Positions 22,598 to 33,388 are shown, numbered from the stretch's first letter. The stretch: 64,000 nucleotides of DNA from Gnetum montanum (GCA_015680685.1 MNCI01001077.1:355525-419524); one strand, 5' to 3'. Numbers and translations: made by a program. Notes: generated from the sequence alone by a model not told the origin.

Positions 22598-22934
22598 GGG
22601 AGAAGGGGTGTCATTTTTTCATTTGACTTTCAGAGCGTGAGCGTAAACTGTGAGCATAACCCCAGCGTAGACGCCAAGCGAAACCACAGCGCAGACGCCG
22701 AGCGAAACCCCAGCGTAGATGCCGAGAGAAAACCCCTGTTTACGTCACGCGTAAACCACAGCATAGACGCCGACCAGACGAGCCACGGCGTAGACGCCGA
22801 GATGGCCAGAGGCAAAGAAATAGTAGTCCGAGGATAGAAAGGACCCGAACTGACGTTCGCGGAGGAGAGTGAGGCGATGCTGCAGTGTCTAGCCCGCCCG
22901 AGCGTCCCCGCATGGCCCGGATCTTCTGGCAGGT

Positions 22935-23610
22935 AGGCCTTTGACTCTGTTTTCATTGATTTTTAGCGCCTGTTTTCTTTGTAGCGTAGACAGTTTGCGT
23001 AGGGTTTCGGCGTATACACCGAGCATGAAGGGTTTAGAGCAATATATCAGCGTAGACGCCGCGTGTGTTATTTTTAGCATAGACTGTCGCGGCTTCGTTT
23101 TTACGGTATCTAGCGTAGACGATTGTCGGCGTATATGCTCAGCGTATACGCCGAGCATAAGTCGGATACTTCGCAGCGTAAGTCTGTTCGGCTTAAATTT
23201 CTATATTATGCACGGCGTAGATAGTTTTTGGTATGCGATTTCTACGCCCAGCGTATACACCCAGCGTAACTGCTTTCGTAGGCCCAGCGTATACGCCGGG
23301 CGTAACTGTTTTCATACGCCCCACGTATACGCTGGGCGTAACTATTTTTCCTACACCCAGCGTATACGCCGAGTGTAACTACTTTCGTACGCCCAGCGTA
23401 TACGCCGAGCGTAACTGTTTTCGTACGCCCAACGTATATGCTGAGTGTAACTATTTTTCCTATGCCCAGCGTATATGCCAAGCGTAACTGCTTTCGTACG
23501 CCCAGCGTAACTATTTTCGTACACCCAGCGTATACATCGAGCGTAACTGTTTTTCCTATGCCCAGCGTATACGCCGAGCATAACAGTTAGAAAAATTTTC
23601 TGCGAATATC
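22935..23610 (+). repeat. Palindrome array in intron 1 of the antisense gene
   Basis: Dense units of the form CCCAGCGTATACGCCGAGCG spaced about 30-50 bases apart, densest at 23238-23582. The core GCGTATACGC is a perfect 10-bp palindrome. The same word forms the U3 arrays of the LTRs. Confidence 0.75.
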
Positions 23611-24614
23611 TAATTTCCAAAATGACGTTTTCAGTATTGATCTTTGGTGTTGTTTCAATGGCTTGCAGAGACATTGAGCCTCCCCTTCTAGTGATTAAGT
23701 TAGTTGGGGTTTTGACATGGTTTGGTCCTTTGGAGGATGGTGACCCGACCTCGAATTTGGTTGTTGAGCACAATGGGGTCTGGTTCCGGGACGGGGCCAG
23801 CGAATTTTTGGCCTTCTTGCTAGACCATTTCAATGTCGTGGTTTGGTCTCACCTAGGCGAGGATGTGGCATGGAGCATCATTGAGGCCATGTTGCCTGGC
23901 GCGGAGAAGGGCATCAGAATATTTATGGAGGATATTGATGAAAGGCTACTTGTCGCTTAGGGTGTTCCCCCTGGTGGTCCAAGGTCTGCCCGTCCGTTGA
24001 CACATGTGTGGGACCAGCTGCTACGGGGGCCCAACTATATCAACAACACATTGTTCTTAGCTGGCCGCGCGCACACTTTGTTTCAGAATCCCCCCGGCAC
24101 AGTATACCGGGTGGAAAGGTAATTTCGTCTTAGCTTTGGTTATTCCTCTCTTTTTCACATTCAAATACTTAATCTCATTTCGACACATGTTTTTGCCTTC
24201 CCGCAGGCCAAAAGTTACACCAGATGGGGCCTACGCGGGCGACGATGGGATTGAATTTGTGCGTACGGCTGTGGAAGTGTTCAAGGTGGGTCCCACCCTT
24301 CGCGGGACCATTTTGGCCCACACTAGGGACGCCATGAAGAACTTCCCCAAGATATTTTCAAAGGCGTTTGCACAATGCGCCGCGCATGGCTGGTTGCATG
24401 CCGACTGGGCCCCTAATGGGCCAATTTTCCCATCTGCTTCTGATCTGGGTAAAACCTCAAAGTCCAACACTAGAAGTAAGTGGCAATGTTTCCTAGATGT
24501 CGTGTTTGGTTTGGTCAATTTCCAAGTGTCAAGCTAATATGAAGGTTTTGGGTTTGCCTTTACAGCTAGCACCACCTCCAGCGGGGATTCCGTTGTGACC
24601 GGGAGGACTGAAAC

Positions 24615-24615
24615 N
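24615..24615. other. Ambiguous base at a deletion point
   Basis: The only N noted in the window. Alignment with exon 4 of nested element 2 shows 57442-57603 (about 160 bases) has no counterpart here, and the gap falls at this N. Confidence 0.7.
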
Positions 24616-27097
24616 TTCATTTGACAGATCTGTTTCCCGCTATAGTGCCCGTATTAAGGGTGTTAAAGTAATTTTTGAATTATCACCCCAATTTTTTGCA
24701 GATTTGTTTGGCGTGCCTACAAGTGTCGTAAAAATCGTTACAGACAGGATGCTTAAAGAAATTGACATGATCCGTGATCTAGAGGAGTGGTTAGGGGTGA
24801 CCAAGGGTGCCAAAGGATTCCCAATGCAGGGGAGAACGAAGGTTGAGGAAGTCAACGAGCTTTATCCCCTATTTAGAGCACGTTTGTTTTCAAAGACTCT
24901 ATCACAAGTCAAGAGTCTTGGGGTCGAAGTAGTGCGAGTCATGCGCACTATTCTAGAGGCTAGCGTGCGCTACAACTGGGCTGAATTTTTATTATCAGGA
25001 ATGACCAAAGAGATAGAGCAGTTGCGTTCGAACATAGAGGCGCAATCCCATTTTACCTTTGCTTTCTTCGCCAGCTACATTCGTCGCTTGGCCGAATTTT
25101 TGGTGGTTCGTGGGGAAAACAAATTTGTTTTACGTGATAGGAACCAGCTATCTCACCCTTGGGTGAATCACTTATTCGACACAGCCAAGTCCCAAGGCAC
25201 CCCCGAGGGGATTGATGAATCCCTTACGATCACTACGGGTGGATCGTCTGGTCCCTCGCTTCACACACGCGACAATATAGGGTTGGAACCTGATGAAGTA
25301 CCCTATACTACAAAGAAGGCGGAGCGGGTGGTCAAGGAAACAATAGGCAAAGTGATGTCCAAGTTGGGGAAGCATGACAGCACGGTTGAGGGAACCAGTG
25401 AGATTGAGCCGCCCAGAGTAAAGCGGATTCGATTTAAGATTCCTGGTAAACTTCTTATTTTTATCTTACTTTTCTTACAAATAGTTTTAACGGTTACTAG
25501 TTGTATGTATCTGACTTCATTTGTTTTGTATTGAGCAGTCAAGAGACACGATTTGCGGACCATACCAGAGGACGAAGAGTTAACCGACCCAGCGGGAGGA
25601 ACTGAATTGCTGGGGGAGGGAACTGAAGGAACTAGAGGAACAGGAGGAACGGGAGGTACTGAACCCCTAGATGATCAAGCGGAGACTGAAGGAATGTTCA
25701 GCAGCTTTCTTACAGGGGACCTTGAGCTTGGAGACCCCTCGACGCAGGAAGAGATCAGAGGGAACGGTATCTCTCTTTACTCAGTTATGTAGCCTAATAT
25801 ATTCCTGGATTACTTTATTGTGAATTTTTTGTTTGACTCAGAGGAGAGCGAGACCATCCCAGAGAAGGAGTCAGAGATCCCCCCCAAAGTGCCTCCCAAG
25901 GTTAGCGGCTCACGCACTGATGGACCTTTTACTTGGATGGAAATGCCAAGTAAAAGGGATTTCGTAGTTGGGGTGGCCGAAGAGGTTGTCGAGTGGATCG
26001 AAGGGATCAATCATGACATAGGTATGGATGCGTCCAAATATTTTTACTATGTTAGAGTTTGATGCTCAATTCTATTTGTTCTAACGTTTGTCTTTTCCCT
26101 GTGGACAGGTGCCCAACTGAGGTGGGATCCATCCGAACCTGTCAATATGGAGAGTTTGCCTACACTTTCTCCTGAAGTTGAACAAGTGCCCAGACCTGTT
26201 TACGAAGAGGTAGCAGAGGGCTTCGTTCACAATGCCAAAGTGATATGGACGTGTAGGCGCTGCATTGAACAATTGTGGCTCCAAATTCAGGTGAAAGAGA
26301 AGGAGAATTCTGAATTGTCAACGAAATGTGATGATCTGAAGGCCTGGTATGAGTTCGCCGCAACTAAATTAAGCAATGATCGCTCTTGGCGGACCTCTGA
26401 GGTTACGTATACAAGGTATTGGAACCTACTCAATTTCCATGCGAGGCTGATACAGAGACTAGGAGAGCGCAGGGCCCAAATTGATTTGCTGAATACAAAA
26501 TGCCAAGATTGGAAGGCTTTCACCTCCAAAGTACGTAAATCGGGGTAAGATGAGAAGAACCACAAACACCAGTAGAAGAAGTCGCTAAAATAAGTATCTA
26601 TTGAGAAGCGATAGTTAGAAATGTTTGTGGAGGGTCTTGGTCTACGCTCTGCCTTTGACACATTCTCCCAAAACACAATTGTAGAGATGGAATCTCCTAA
26701 ACGACGGATTACGATAGCCTCTGGGGAGGTGTCGGTGGGTGAGTTCTCTTTGAAACGTCCCACCTGGTTAGATGTTGACAAGGGGAAGGCTCTGGCAGAT
26801 ATTGACTTGGGTCTCAATGGGACGGACTGGGCAAGTATTTCTGAAGAGGAGATCCTACGGTGACTTGAATTCGGCTTGGGGGGACCTCCTATGGTAAGCG
26901 TTTTGTCTTTTTGGATTTAATTGATTTGACTAATGTTTGGAATCATATCATTCGCTCATTTTTTGTGTTGATTATTTCCTCTTTGGTCTTTTCAGGATGA
27001 AGGCAGGGATGAGACTGGAGAAGTTCTCCCCAGTGGAACAGGGGCCTCTGATGCTGGTGGGCCCAAGGAGGACGATCCTCATGCCCCAGACGTTTAG

Positions 27098-27323
27098 CAT
27101 TTTAGCATTTTTCGTTTTTCGATTTATACTGAAACTGTAACTTGAACATTATGAAATGAACAGAGATGGTTGATTGTATGTAATAACATGCATATATATA
27201 TATATATATATTTGTTGTTGATTTTGGGTTTAACATGGCATAGAAAAGTAAAATTTTTTGGTTCGTTTTCTGTTTTAAGTGCAATACAGGAAGCGATTAT
27301 AAAAGTAGAACGAAAAGCAATTA
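27098..27323 (+). other. 3' flank of antisense gene with (AT)n
   Basis: AT-rich sequence after the antisense stop, including an AT dinucleotide run at about 27191-27211. It is likely 3' UTR or downstream sequence. Confidence 0.4.
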
Positions 27324-27637
27324 CTAGTTTATGGCCATTTCAAGCCCCATGCATAGTTTATGACCATCTCGGGCCTCATGCGTAGTTTATGGCCATCTCG
27401 GGCCTCATGCGTAGTTTATGGCCATTTTGGGCCCCATGCGTAATCAAGGGATGTTTTGGAGGACGCGGATAGATTTCTCGGCTAATCGATCATTGCTGAT
27501 CGTGGCTAGTTTTATGTCGTTGCGGACATGATAGTTTAGTGTCATTTCGGACCGGGAGTGGAATTTAATTATTTTTCCTATTTTATCGTAGTTTAGTGTC
27601 ATTTCGGACTTTTTATAGTTTAACGTCATTTCGGACT
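27324..27637 (+). repeat. Stem-loop minisatellite between antisense gene and protease, nested element 1
   Basis: Four units of AGTTTATGGCC-ATCTCG-GGCC type, then four of AGTTTAGTGTC-ATTTCG-GAC type, and one GTC-GTTGCG-GAC. The two kinds differ on both arms but keep pairing. Confidence 0.75.
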
Positions 27638-27650
27638 AAGAGTGGCAGTA

Positions 27651-28961
27651 TCACTTCAGTAATTTTTTGATCTTTTTCGTTTTAATGTTAGATGATGTTT
27701 CAATAGGTATGATCCGATACTCAGCGTCACCTTCGCTGATTACATTAAACGGTAATTCGGCCCAAGGGACCTCTGATGGAATGTCTTTTATGTTAGCACT
27801 TTCAGCTATTTCAATGTCCGTAGGGAGCTCTATATCAGTTTTTATTCGAGGGGGCACAGACGTTTCTGTTTGAGGAAGCTTTTGTTCCACGTCAGAAGAT
27901 TTACTGCTTACCGATGATTGTAGATCTTCATTATTTTGGCTAGGCTTTTCAAGTTCGATTTTCAAGCCTTGGTCCATGTCCACATGCGATGAGATAATAG
28001 GAGTAACTGCTTCGGCACGTATGACGATTTCTCTGCCTTCATAAGGCAGATGAATTTCCTGATGGATAGGGGAAGAGACAGCTCTCAGTTGGGCTAGCTA
28101 GGGTCTTCCTAATATTAGGTTGAACCCTGGCATCTCGTCCACTACTAGGAATTCAGTAGATGTCAGGAATTGATCTCCCACTATAAAGTCTAAGGTTATC
28201 GAGCTTTTCACCATTACGCATGACCCACTGAATGACTTTAAACATGTAGTCGTGGCTGGTTTAAGTAGTTCAGTAAGCCCTAGTTGCTCGATAATGTGGT
28301 ACGGCACGACGTTTGTTGCAGCCCCATCGTCTACATGGACCCTATGTATTTTAAATTGGTTTACACAGATTGTTATGAACATAGGAGCTATTGTCACCTC
28401 CTTCGTTCTTTTATCGACCTTGATGCTGTCGTCATGAAAGTTTAGAGGCTTAAGAGTAGTTCCATGAGGTGAGAACATCACCGCATGGATGGAGGGTTCG
28501 TTTGGGGGTAAATCCTCGCTCACCGGGATTGATGTTAACATGCACACTAGAGCTTCCCGATGCATTTGAGATGTTAATACTAAGTCATACAAGCTCAGTG
28601 AAGTGTTTTTTTGTTTTAATGCTTGCATGACTTGTGTCAAGGCGGCTGCGAATTTTTCACTGTTGGGGGTGTTTCTATTGGTGCTGATTGGATCCATTAG
28701 ACCCAACAGTTTTATCACCTGTCTTGTTGGTTTGTCAGTTTTCGGAGCTGTCATTTCGGATGATTGATGTTTTTTAGATGACTCACCTTCATTGCCTGTG
28801 CTTGGTTGATCGGTAGATGATGACATGGGCATGGAATTGACGGGAGTGGGCTTCGGTGGCCCCAGAGCTAACCCTTGGCACTCTCTCTCCATACGTTCAC
28901 GCGCGAGTCTATCTCCGGGACGTTCTCGCGTGTGGCGTGGAGGTGCCGTTGGTTTTGGCAT
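27651..28961 (-). pseudogene. PR: Protease region and end of gag-PR frame, nested element 1
   Basis: It continues the gag frame (a single frame from 31799) through LYDLVLTSQMHREALVCML, the active-site block VDDGAATNVVPYHIIEQLGL and the hallmark GFNLILGRP. After a stop near 28095 an acidic, serine-rich linker runs to a final stop at 27651 (IKKLLK-stop). RT does not follow in frame; stem-loop repeats and the antisense gene do. This shows that gag-PR was a separate open reading frame from the rest of pol. The protease would process gag; this copy has few lesions. Confidence 0.75.
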
Positions 28962-28967
28962 TTCGGG

Positions 28968-31799
28968 TTACCCTGGGAGTTTAACCACATATGGGATTGG
29001 ATGGGGTGATGCTTGTACTGTTGGATGTGCTTGGTTAGAGGGCCGGACAGGTAGCCTAACGACGTAGGGCTTGGGTTGGCGTTGTGTTTGTGACATAGGG
29101 GCTTGGTAGTCATCAGTACCTTTGGGTGTTCTAATGACAAATGGGGTTGGTTTCGGCAAAGGTTGGACCTCCGATGTTGGAGTGGCTGAGGGTACTTGGA
29201 CCACAAAAGGAGCAGGCTGGTTATGCGGAGTTTGTGCGTTTAGGGGAGTGACGGGAGGGACACGCACCACATATGGCCTGTCGCGTGTCGCGGTGTTAGG
29301 TATGGCCACTGTCGGGGGTATCTGAACGACATACGGTTGTTGTAAAGGATGAGACAGCCGGGGTGCGGGTGTAGACGCAGGGACAGGTGGGTGAACTACG
29401 AAAGGTTTGTTAGACGTTTGCTGCGTATATTCGGGAGATGTGGCATTAATGTAAGATGGCTCAGAATCGTTGTCAAGGCAGACTGTACTGATGGTGTATG
29501 ACACCTCTTTAATGTTTAAAGGGTCTTTATAGATCCCCATAGCTTGATTTTGCGGCTGAATAGGGTTTGCTTTGTCGAAGGTGATTTGTCCTTCATCAAT
29601 CATTCGCTGTAGGTCCTGATTCAAGGTGAAACAGTAATCTGTTCCGTGCTCGTTTCATTGATGATAATCACAAAAGCGATCCACCCTGAAGCCTTTAGGT
29701 ACAGGAGGCTCATCCAGAGTTGCTAGGCTTGGGTTCTGAATGAGTTGACAGAATCGATCATGTCTCTGGATGGGCGCAGGAGATAACTATTTATACTGCA
29801 TTAAACCAACCTTTAGGAGCTGATCAAAAAGCAGGGATGGCTTCATGGGCAAGGGTGTATATTGAGAGGGTTCTTTCCTCTCAAAATTGCGTGTGCGGTT
29901 CGCTGGATTATTCTGTGACGATGATTCTTGTACAATCGTCGGAGTTGGTTTGTTGTAATTAGCAGGGGTTTGCGGCGGCCTAGTTGGTTGTTGTGCCCCT
30001 GCTATCGATGCTATGGTCATTTTAGCCTTTTCTTTATCTTTTTTAGCATGTTGATTTTTAAAGGCTATGTAGGCCGGGTCGTTGCTGTTTTGTCCTGCCT
30101 CTTCTATATTTTTAATTTGCTAGAAGGCTTGGTTGAGATTGAGCGCGTTTAGATAGTACAGCTTGGATTTAAAGAAATCGTTGACGGCCCCTTTCAAAAT
30201 AGTGAGCAGGTATGTCTGGGAGATTTTCTTGTGCAGCTCATTAAGGGCTGCGCTCCACCTCTGGATAAATTTCTGGACCAGTTCAAGCGGTATCTGCTTG
30301 ACCTGAATGAGGCTGTCTAGTGTGGCCTCAGGTTTCAGGTTATATTTGAACCTGGTCACGAATTGGTGTAGTAGGTTCTCCAAGGAGGAAACAGAGTTTC
30401 TTGGGAGCGCCCTATACCAATCGAGTGCTCTCCCCGAGAGGGACATGGGAAACACGCGAAGAATTGCATGGGGCCATACTTATAGCAGTGCGCACTCTAA
30501 CCTGAACGTTATTAAATGCGCGTTAGGATCTGTCTCCCCATTGTACTTGGTTAGCGTAGGTAGGGAGATGCCTGTGGGCAGAGTTAAAGGCGGGACGGAA
30601 GAGCTGATGGGGTCATCGTTATAGAAGTCTAATACCTTCAACTCCCCGTCAGCGGCTATCTTGAGACGTTTTACCTCGTCGGTTAATTCCTGCATCATTC
30701 TTTTAGCATCTGCCCAATGCTGAGCATTTGGGAGCATGGCGGTTTGGGCTTGTGGCACGCTGTATGAGTTAGACTGTTGAACGGTGGATTGGAAGGCTGA
30801 AAGTTACGTTGTTGGTGGTTGCATTTGTGGGAAGTGTACAGTAGGTGGCACTAGGGGCAATACATTATAAAGAGGAGGCTGTTGCTGCTATGGTCGCAGT
30901 TGTGCCTGGGGCACATGAGCTGGTGGCAACGTGTAGGGTGGTACGTAGTGGTGGGGGATCTATTGCGACGTCATGCCTATCATTGGCCATTGCCCGACCA
31001 TGTTGTATGAGGGGGCTCCTTGTTGGGTTACGACAGTGAAAGGGGGTGTGTGCATTTGGACATGCGGGATGTAGTGGGCAGATGTGGACATGGGTATAAC
31101 ATGTGGTATTCTTACCACTTGGGATTGGAATGTCACTCCCATGTTACTGTGAGGTGGCGGTGCTTGTGAGGATGAACCCATAGCTATAAAAGGGAAGGAG
31201 TTGGGCAAAGGGTTGCCCTGGGGAGGGACCTGGGCTGACGCGGATGTTTCTTGTAACGACGCTTGAGTGTGGGAAGAGTTAGGGGGTTGGAGGGGTATGA
31301 CCTCCCCTGCGTCTGGGTTAAATATGGGGTTCATGTGGTTATGTGGACTAAGAGTATGATAGGAGTCTTCGTGCTCAGATTGGGCAGCGAATTCGTCCTC
31401 TTCGTCCCGTTGTGGATCTGCCGTAATTTGGTCTAGCGATTGGCTCCTGTGAAAAAGGAGCTGCGCAAAGAGTTCCGAGAATTGTTCTGGAATGGGGATT
31501 ACATCGTATGGGGAAGGGATGAATTCATATCCCCCTTTGTAAAATATTTCAAATTGCCTTTTTACTTCCATTTCAGCCCGATCAACTGCCAGGCCAGCTT
31601 GCATCTTAATGCAGATGAAGTTATACTCATCTTGGGTTATAACGTTGGCAGCAGGGTCTCTCCCTTGCAACCTCAACGACCGACGGGGCCCCACTGTGGA
31701 TTTCCCTCCCATATGTTGTGTGACAGATTGCTGGGCAGCCGTTGTGTCTGAGATGTTAACGTTCTAGGTAGTAGCAGCGGTGAAGTTCATGGGATTCAT
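28968..31799 (-). pseudogene. gag: gag polyprotein, nested element 1
   Basis: The frame from ATG 31799 (MNPMNFTAATT) includes RRSLRLQGRDPAA and YNFICIKMQAGLAVDRAEM, a Pro/Gln/His-rich section, then the gag core: ISLPTLTKYNGETDPNAHL and KYNLKPEATLDSLIQVKQ, with TYLLTILKGAVNDFFKSK. The zinc-knuckle-like FCDYHQ...GTDYCFTL lies near 29640. The tail carries at least seven P-F/Y-V-V/I-x-x-P motifs. Only about six stop codons interrupt some 2.8 kb and no frameshift is needed, so this is a relatively young gag. It would form the particle and bind RNA. Confidence 0.8.
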
Positions 31800-32112
31800 G
31801 ATGATAGACGTTTTGAGTGTGCAAGATTGATGTATTGGATAATGTAGTGTATGCGACTGGTGTAGACGAATCTATAGGGTAAGTATGCAGTGTAAACGTC
31901 GGCGTAAGTATGCAGCGTAAACGCTGGCATCAGTATGCAGCGTAAACGCTGGCGTAAGTATGTAGCGTAAACGTTGGCGTAAGTGTGCAGCGTATACGCT
32001 AGGGTTTATGTGCAGCATATACGCTGAAGAATCGAAAACGTAGACAACGGGGCAGCAAAAACGTTGATAAGCGTAGACGCTGAGGAGCGTGCAGTCAAAC
32101 TGTTTAAGCGGA
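31800..32112 (-). repeat. Leader of nested element 1 with GCGTAAACGC-type repeats
   Basis: Between gag ATG and primer site; six units of about 25 bases (GTATGCAGCGTAAACGCTGG type) at 31880-32030. It is probably untranslated. Confidence 0.6.
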
Positions 32113-32131
32113 GGCCCTCCTTCTAGCGCCA
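32113..32131 (-). promoter_or_regulatory. Primer binding site, nested element 1
   Basis: Minus strand TGGCGCTAGAAGGAGGGCC, five bases from the LTR end, identical at 62549-62567. The tRNA was not assigned. Confidence 0.75.
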
Positions 32132-32136
32132 AATTC

Positions 32137-33383
32137 TGTACCACCTGAAATCGTCGATCCTTGGCTAGAACGGGAAACAGAGACCGTGGGATCGCAGGGC
32201 GAGGACAGAAGACCCCACATTCGCCTAAGGGCATGCTGAAATGCACGAAGGTAGGGTACCTTGGGTGGTCCGCACGCGGATCAGACAAGGATTTCCCTGA
32301 GTGCCACCGAAGTGTTATACGCTGGGTTATGCGTAAACGGAGCGTAAATAGTGAAACAGGCGTAGATAGAACGTAAGCGTAAAGGACGTAAACAGAGTAG
32401 GGCGTAAACAGCGTAAACAAATATAGGCACAACGTAAGCGCATACAGGCGTGGACAGCGTAAACAGATGTAGGGTGTAAGCAAAAGTAAACGGTGTAAAT
32501 AGTGGGCGTATGCGGGCGCAAACAGAGCGTGAACTTAAACAGGCATAAACGAAGCGTGGGCCAAATTAATGTAAAACTATAAAAGAACTTTCAACAAAGG
32601 TAAATAGTAGATTACAGAGTCAAAATGTTGTGCACCGGTCTAACGCAGTCGTGTAGGAACACAAGGCGGACGTAAAGCCCTGGTGGACGTAGGGACGCAA
32701 CTGGTTAGCACGGTAGGCGGAGCACGGATTGTGCTTAGCGTACAGGACTTCCAGCGTAAGCGTAAGCGTAAAGGGGTTTCTGCAACGTAATTGCTCTACG
32801 TCTGCTCTAGTAAAATTTTTCTGACCTTAAAAATGCGGAAAACTGGGCTATTTATAGGGGTAGGGTTACTAGGAAAAGCGGACTGGGAGACACGTGGCGT
32901 ATAGACCGGGCGTTTACAATTTAGAAAGATGGTATACACTGGGTGTATACACTACAACAGGCCGGCGTATACGCTGGGTGTATACGCCGGGCGTGTACGC
33001 TGGGCGTAGACGCTGGGCGGATGTTGGCGTATACGCCGGGGCGTATACACTGATGGATGCTGGACGTCGACTTGCTTCAATTCTTGCTCCTGTTGCACCT
33101 GCTGAGCGTGCGTGTGAGACGTGTATGCAGAGTGTCGTGCGTAGACGCTGGGCGTGGATGCTGGGCGTAGACGCTGGGCATGGACGCTGAGCATGGATGC
33201 TGGGCGTGGATGCTGGGCGTGGACGCTGGGCGTATACATTGGCTCAACACTTAGTAAAAACCAGGTGTTTGATTCTCAAAATTTCCCGGTGTGACTTCAA
33301 ATGTAGCCAAAGTCATCTGTGGGTCATGGGGATCTGCTTTTTGTCAGACAAATGCTAAACTCAAAGATTTTTGTGGTGTTTCA
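32137..33383 (-). repeat. 5' LTR of nested element 1 (right)
   Basis: Plus-strand ends are TGTACCACCTG...GTGGTGTTTCA. It pairs with 10346-11536. U3 palindrome arrays occupy 32895-33238, upstream of the TATA box in element sense. Confidence 0.85.
32849..32856 (-). promoter_or_regulatory. TATA box of 5' LTR, nested element 1
   Basis: TATAAATA on the minus strand within CCCCTATAAATAGCCC; drives the sense transcript of the nested element. Confidence 0.6.
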
Positions 33384-33388
33384 AATGG
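33384..33388. repeat. Target site duplication AATGG, right
   Basis: Exact match to 10341-10345. Confidence 0.85.

Larger units (their letters stand above)
22802..27097 (+). pseudogene. Antisense eight-exon gene, nested element 1
   Basis: Exons: 22802-22932, 23669-24118, 24207-24475, 24566-25445, 25539-25766, 25842-26021, 26109-26893 and 26996-27097, all with GT donors and AG acceptors; phases agree at exons 1/2, 2/3, 4/5, 5/6, 6/7 and 7/8. Exon 2 holds the FCP1/NIF-like core: KLVGVLTWF, SEFLAFLLDHFNVVVWSH, RPLTHVWDQL and NNTLFLAGRAHTLFQNPPG. The DxD and late DD acids of active HAD phosphatases are missing. Exon 4 encodes the KGVKVIFELSPQFFADLFGV domain with an EFLVVRG...HPWVNHLFDTAKSQG block and ends in basic PRVKRIRFKIPG. 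Exon 5 has Gly-Thr repeats and exon 7 a charged helical region. Stops occur in exons 1 (codon 12), 2 and 7. About 160 bases of exon 4 are missing at the single N (24615). Confidence 0.7.
10346..33383 (-). mobile_element. Nested Ty3/gypsy Tat-like element 1
   Basis: Minus-oriented element with LTRs at 10346-11536 and 32137-33383, an exact AATGG duplication, and a primer site at 32113-32131. In element order it carries leader, gag-PR as one lightly broken frame (31799-27651), stem-loop repeats, the antisense gene on the plus strand (22802-27097), the integrase C-terminal two thirds (22461-21587), more repeats and a 3' region. RT, both RNase H domains and the integrase N-terminus are deleted at a junction near 22461. 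A second, partial element plus filler (12070-20555) sits in the 3' region. It inserted in intron 1 of the outer antisense gene, so its own antisense gene runs opposite to the outer one. Confidence 0.85.

Noticed and set aside
23233-23487. Long frames such as the RPAYTPSV repeats, also in LTRs at 11132-11398 and 32894-33239
   Set aside because: They are translations of the GCGTATACGC arrays on either strand; open because of the repeat period, without conserved protein.
27190-27212. Functional significance of the AT dinucleotide run
   Set aside because: A simple microsatellite in AT-rich 3' flank; not found in the equivalent place in nested element 2.
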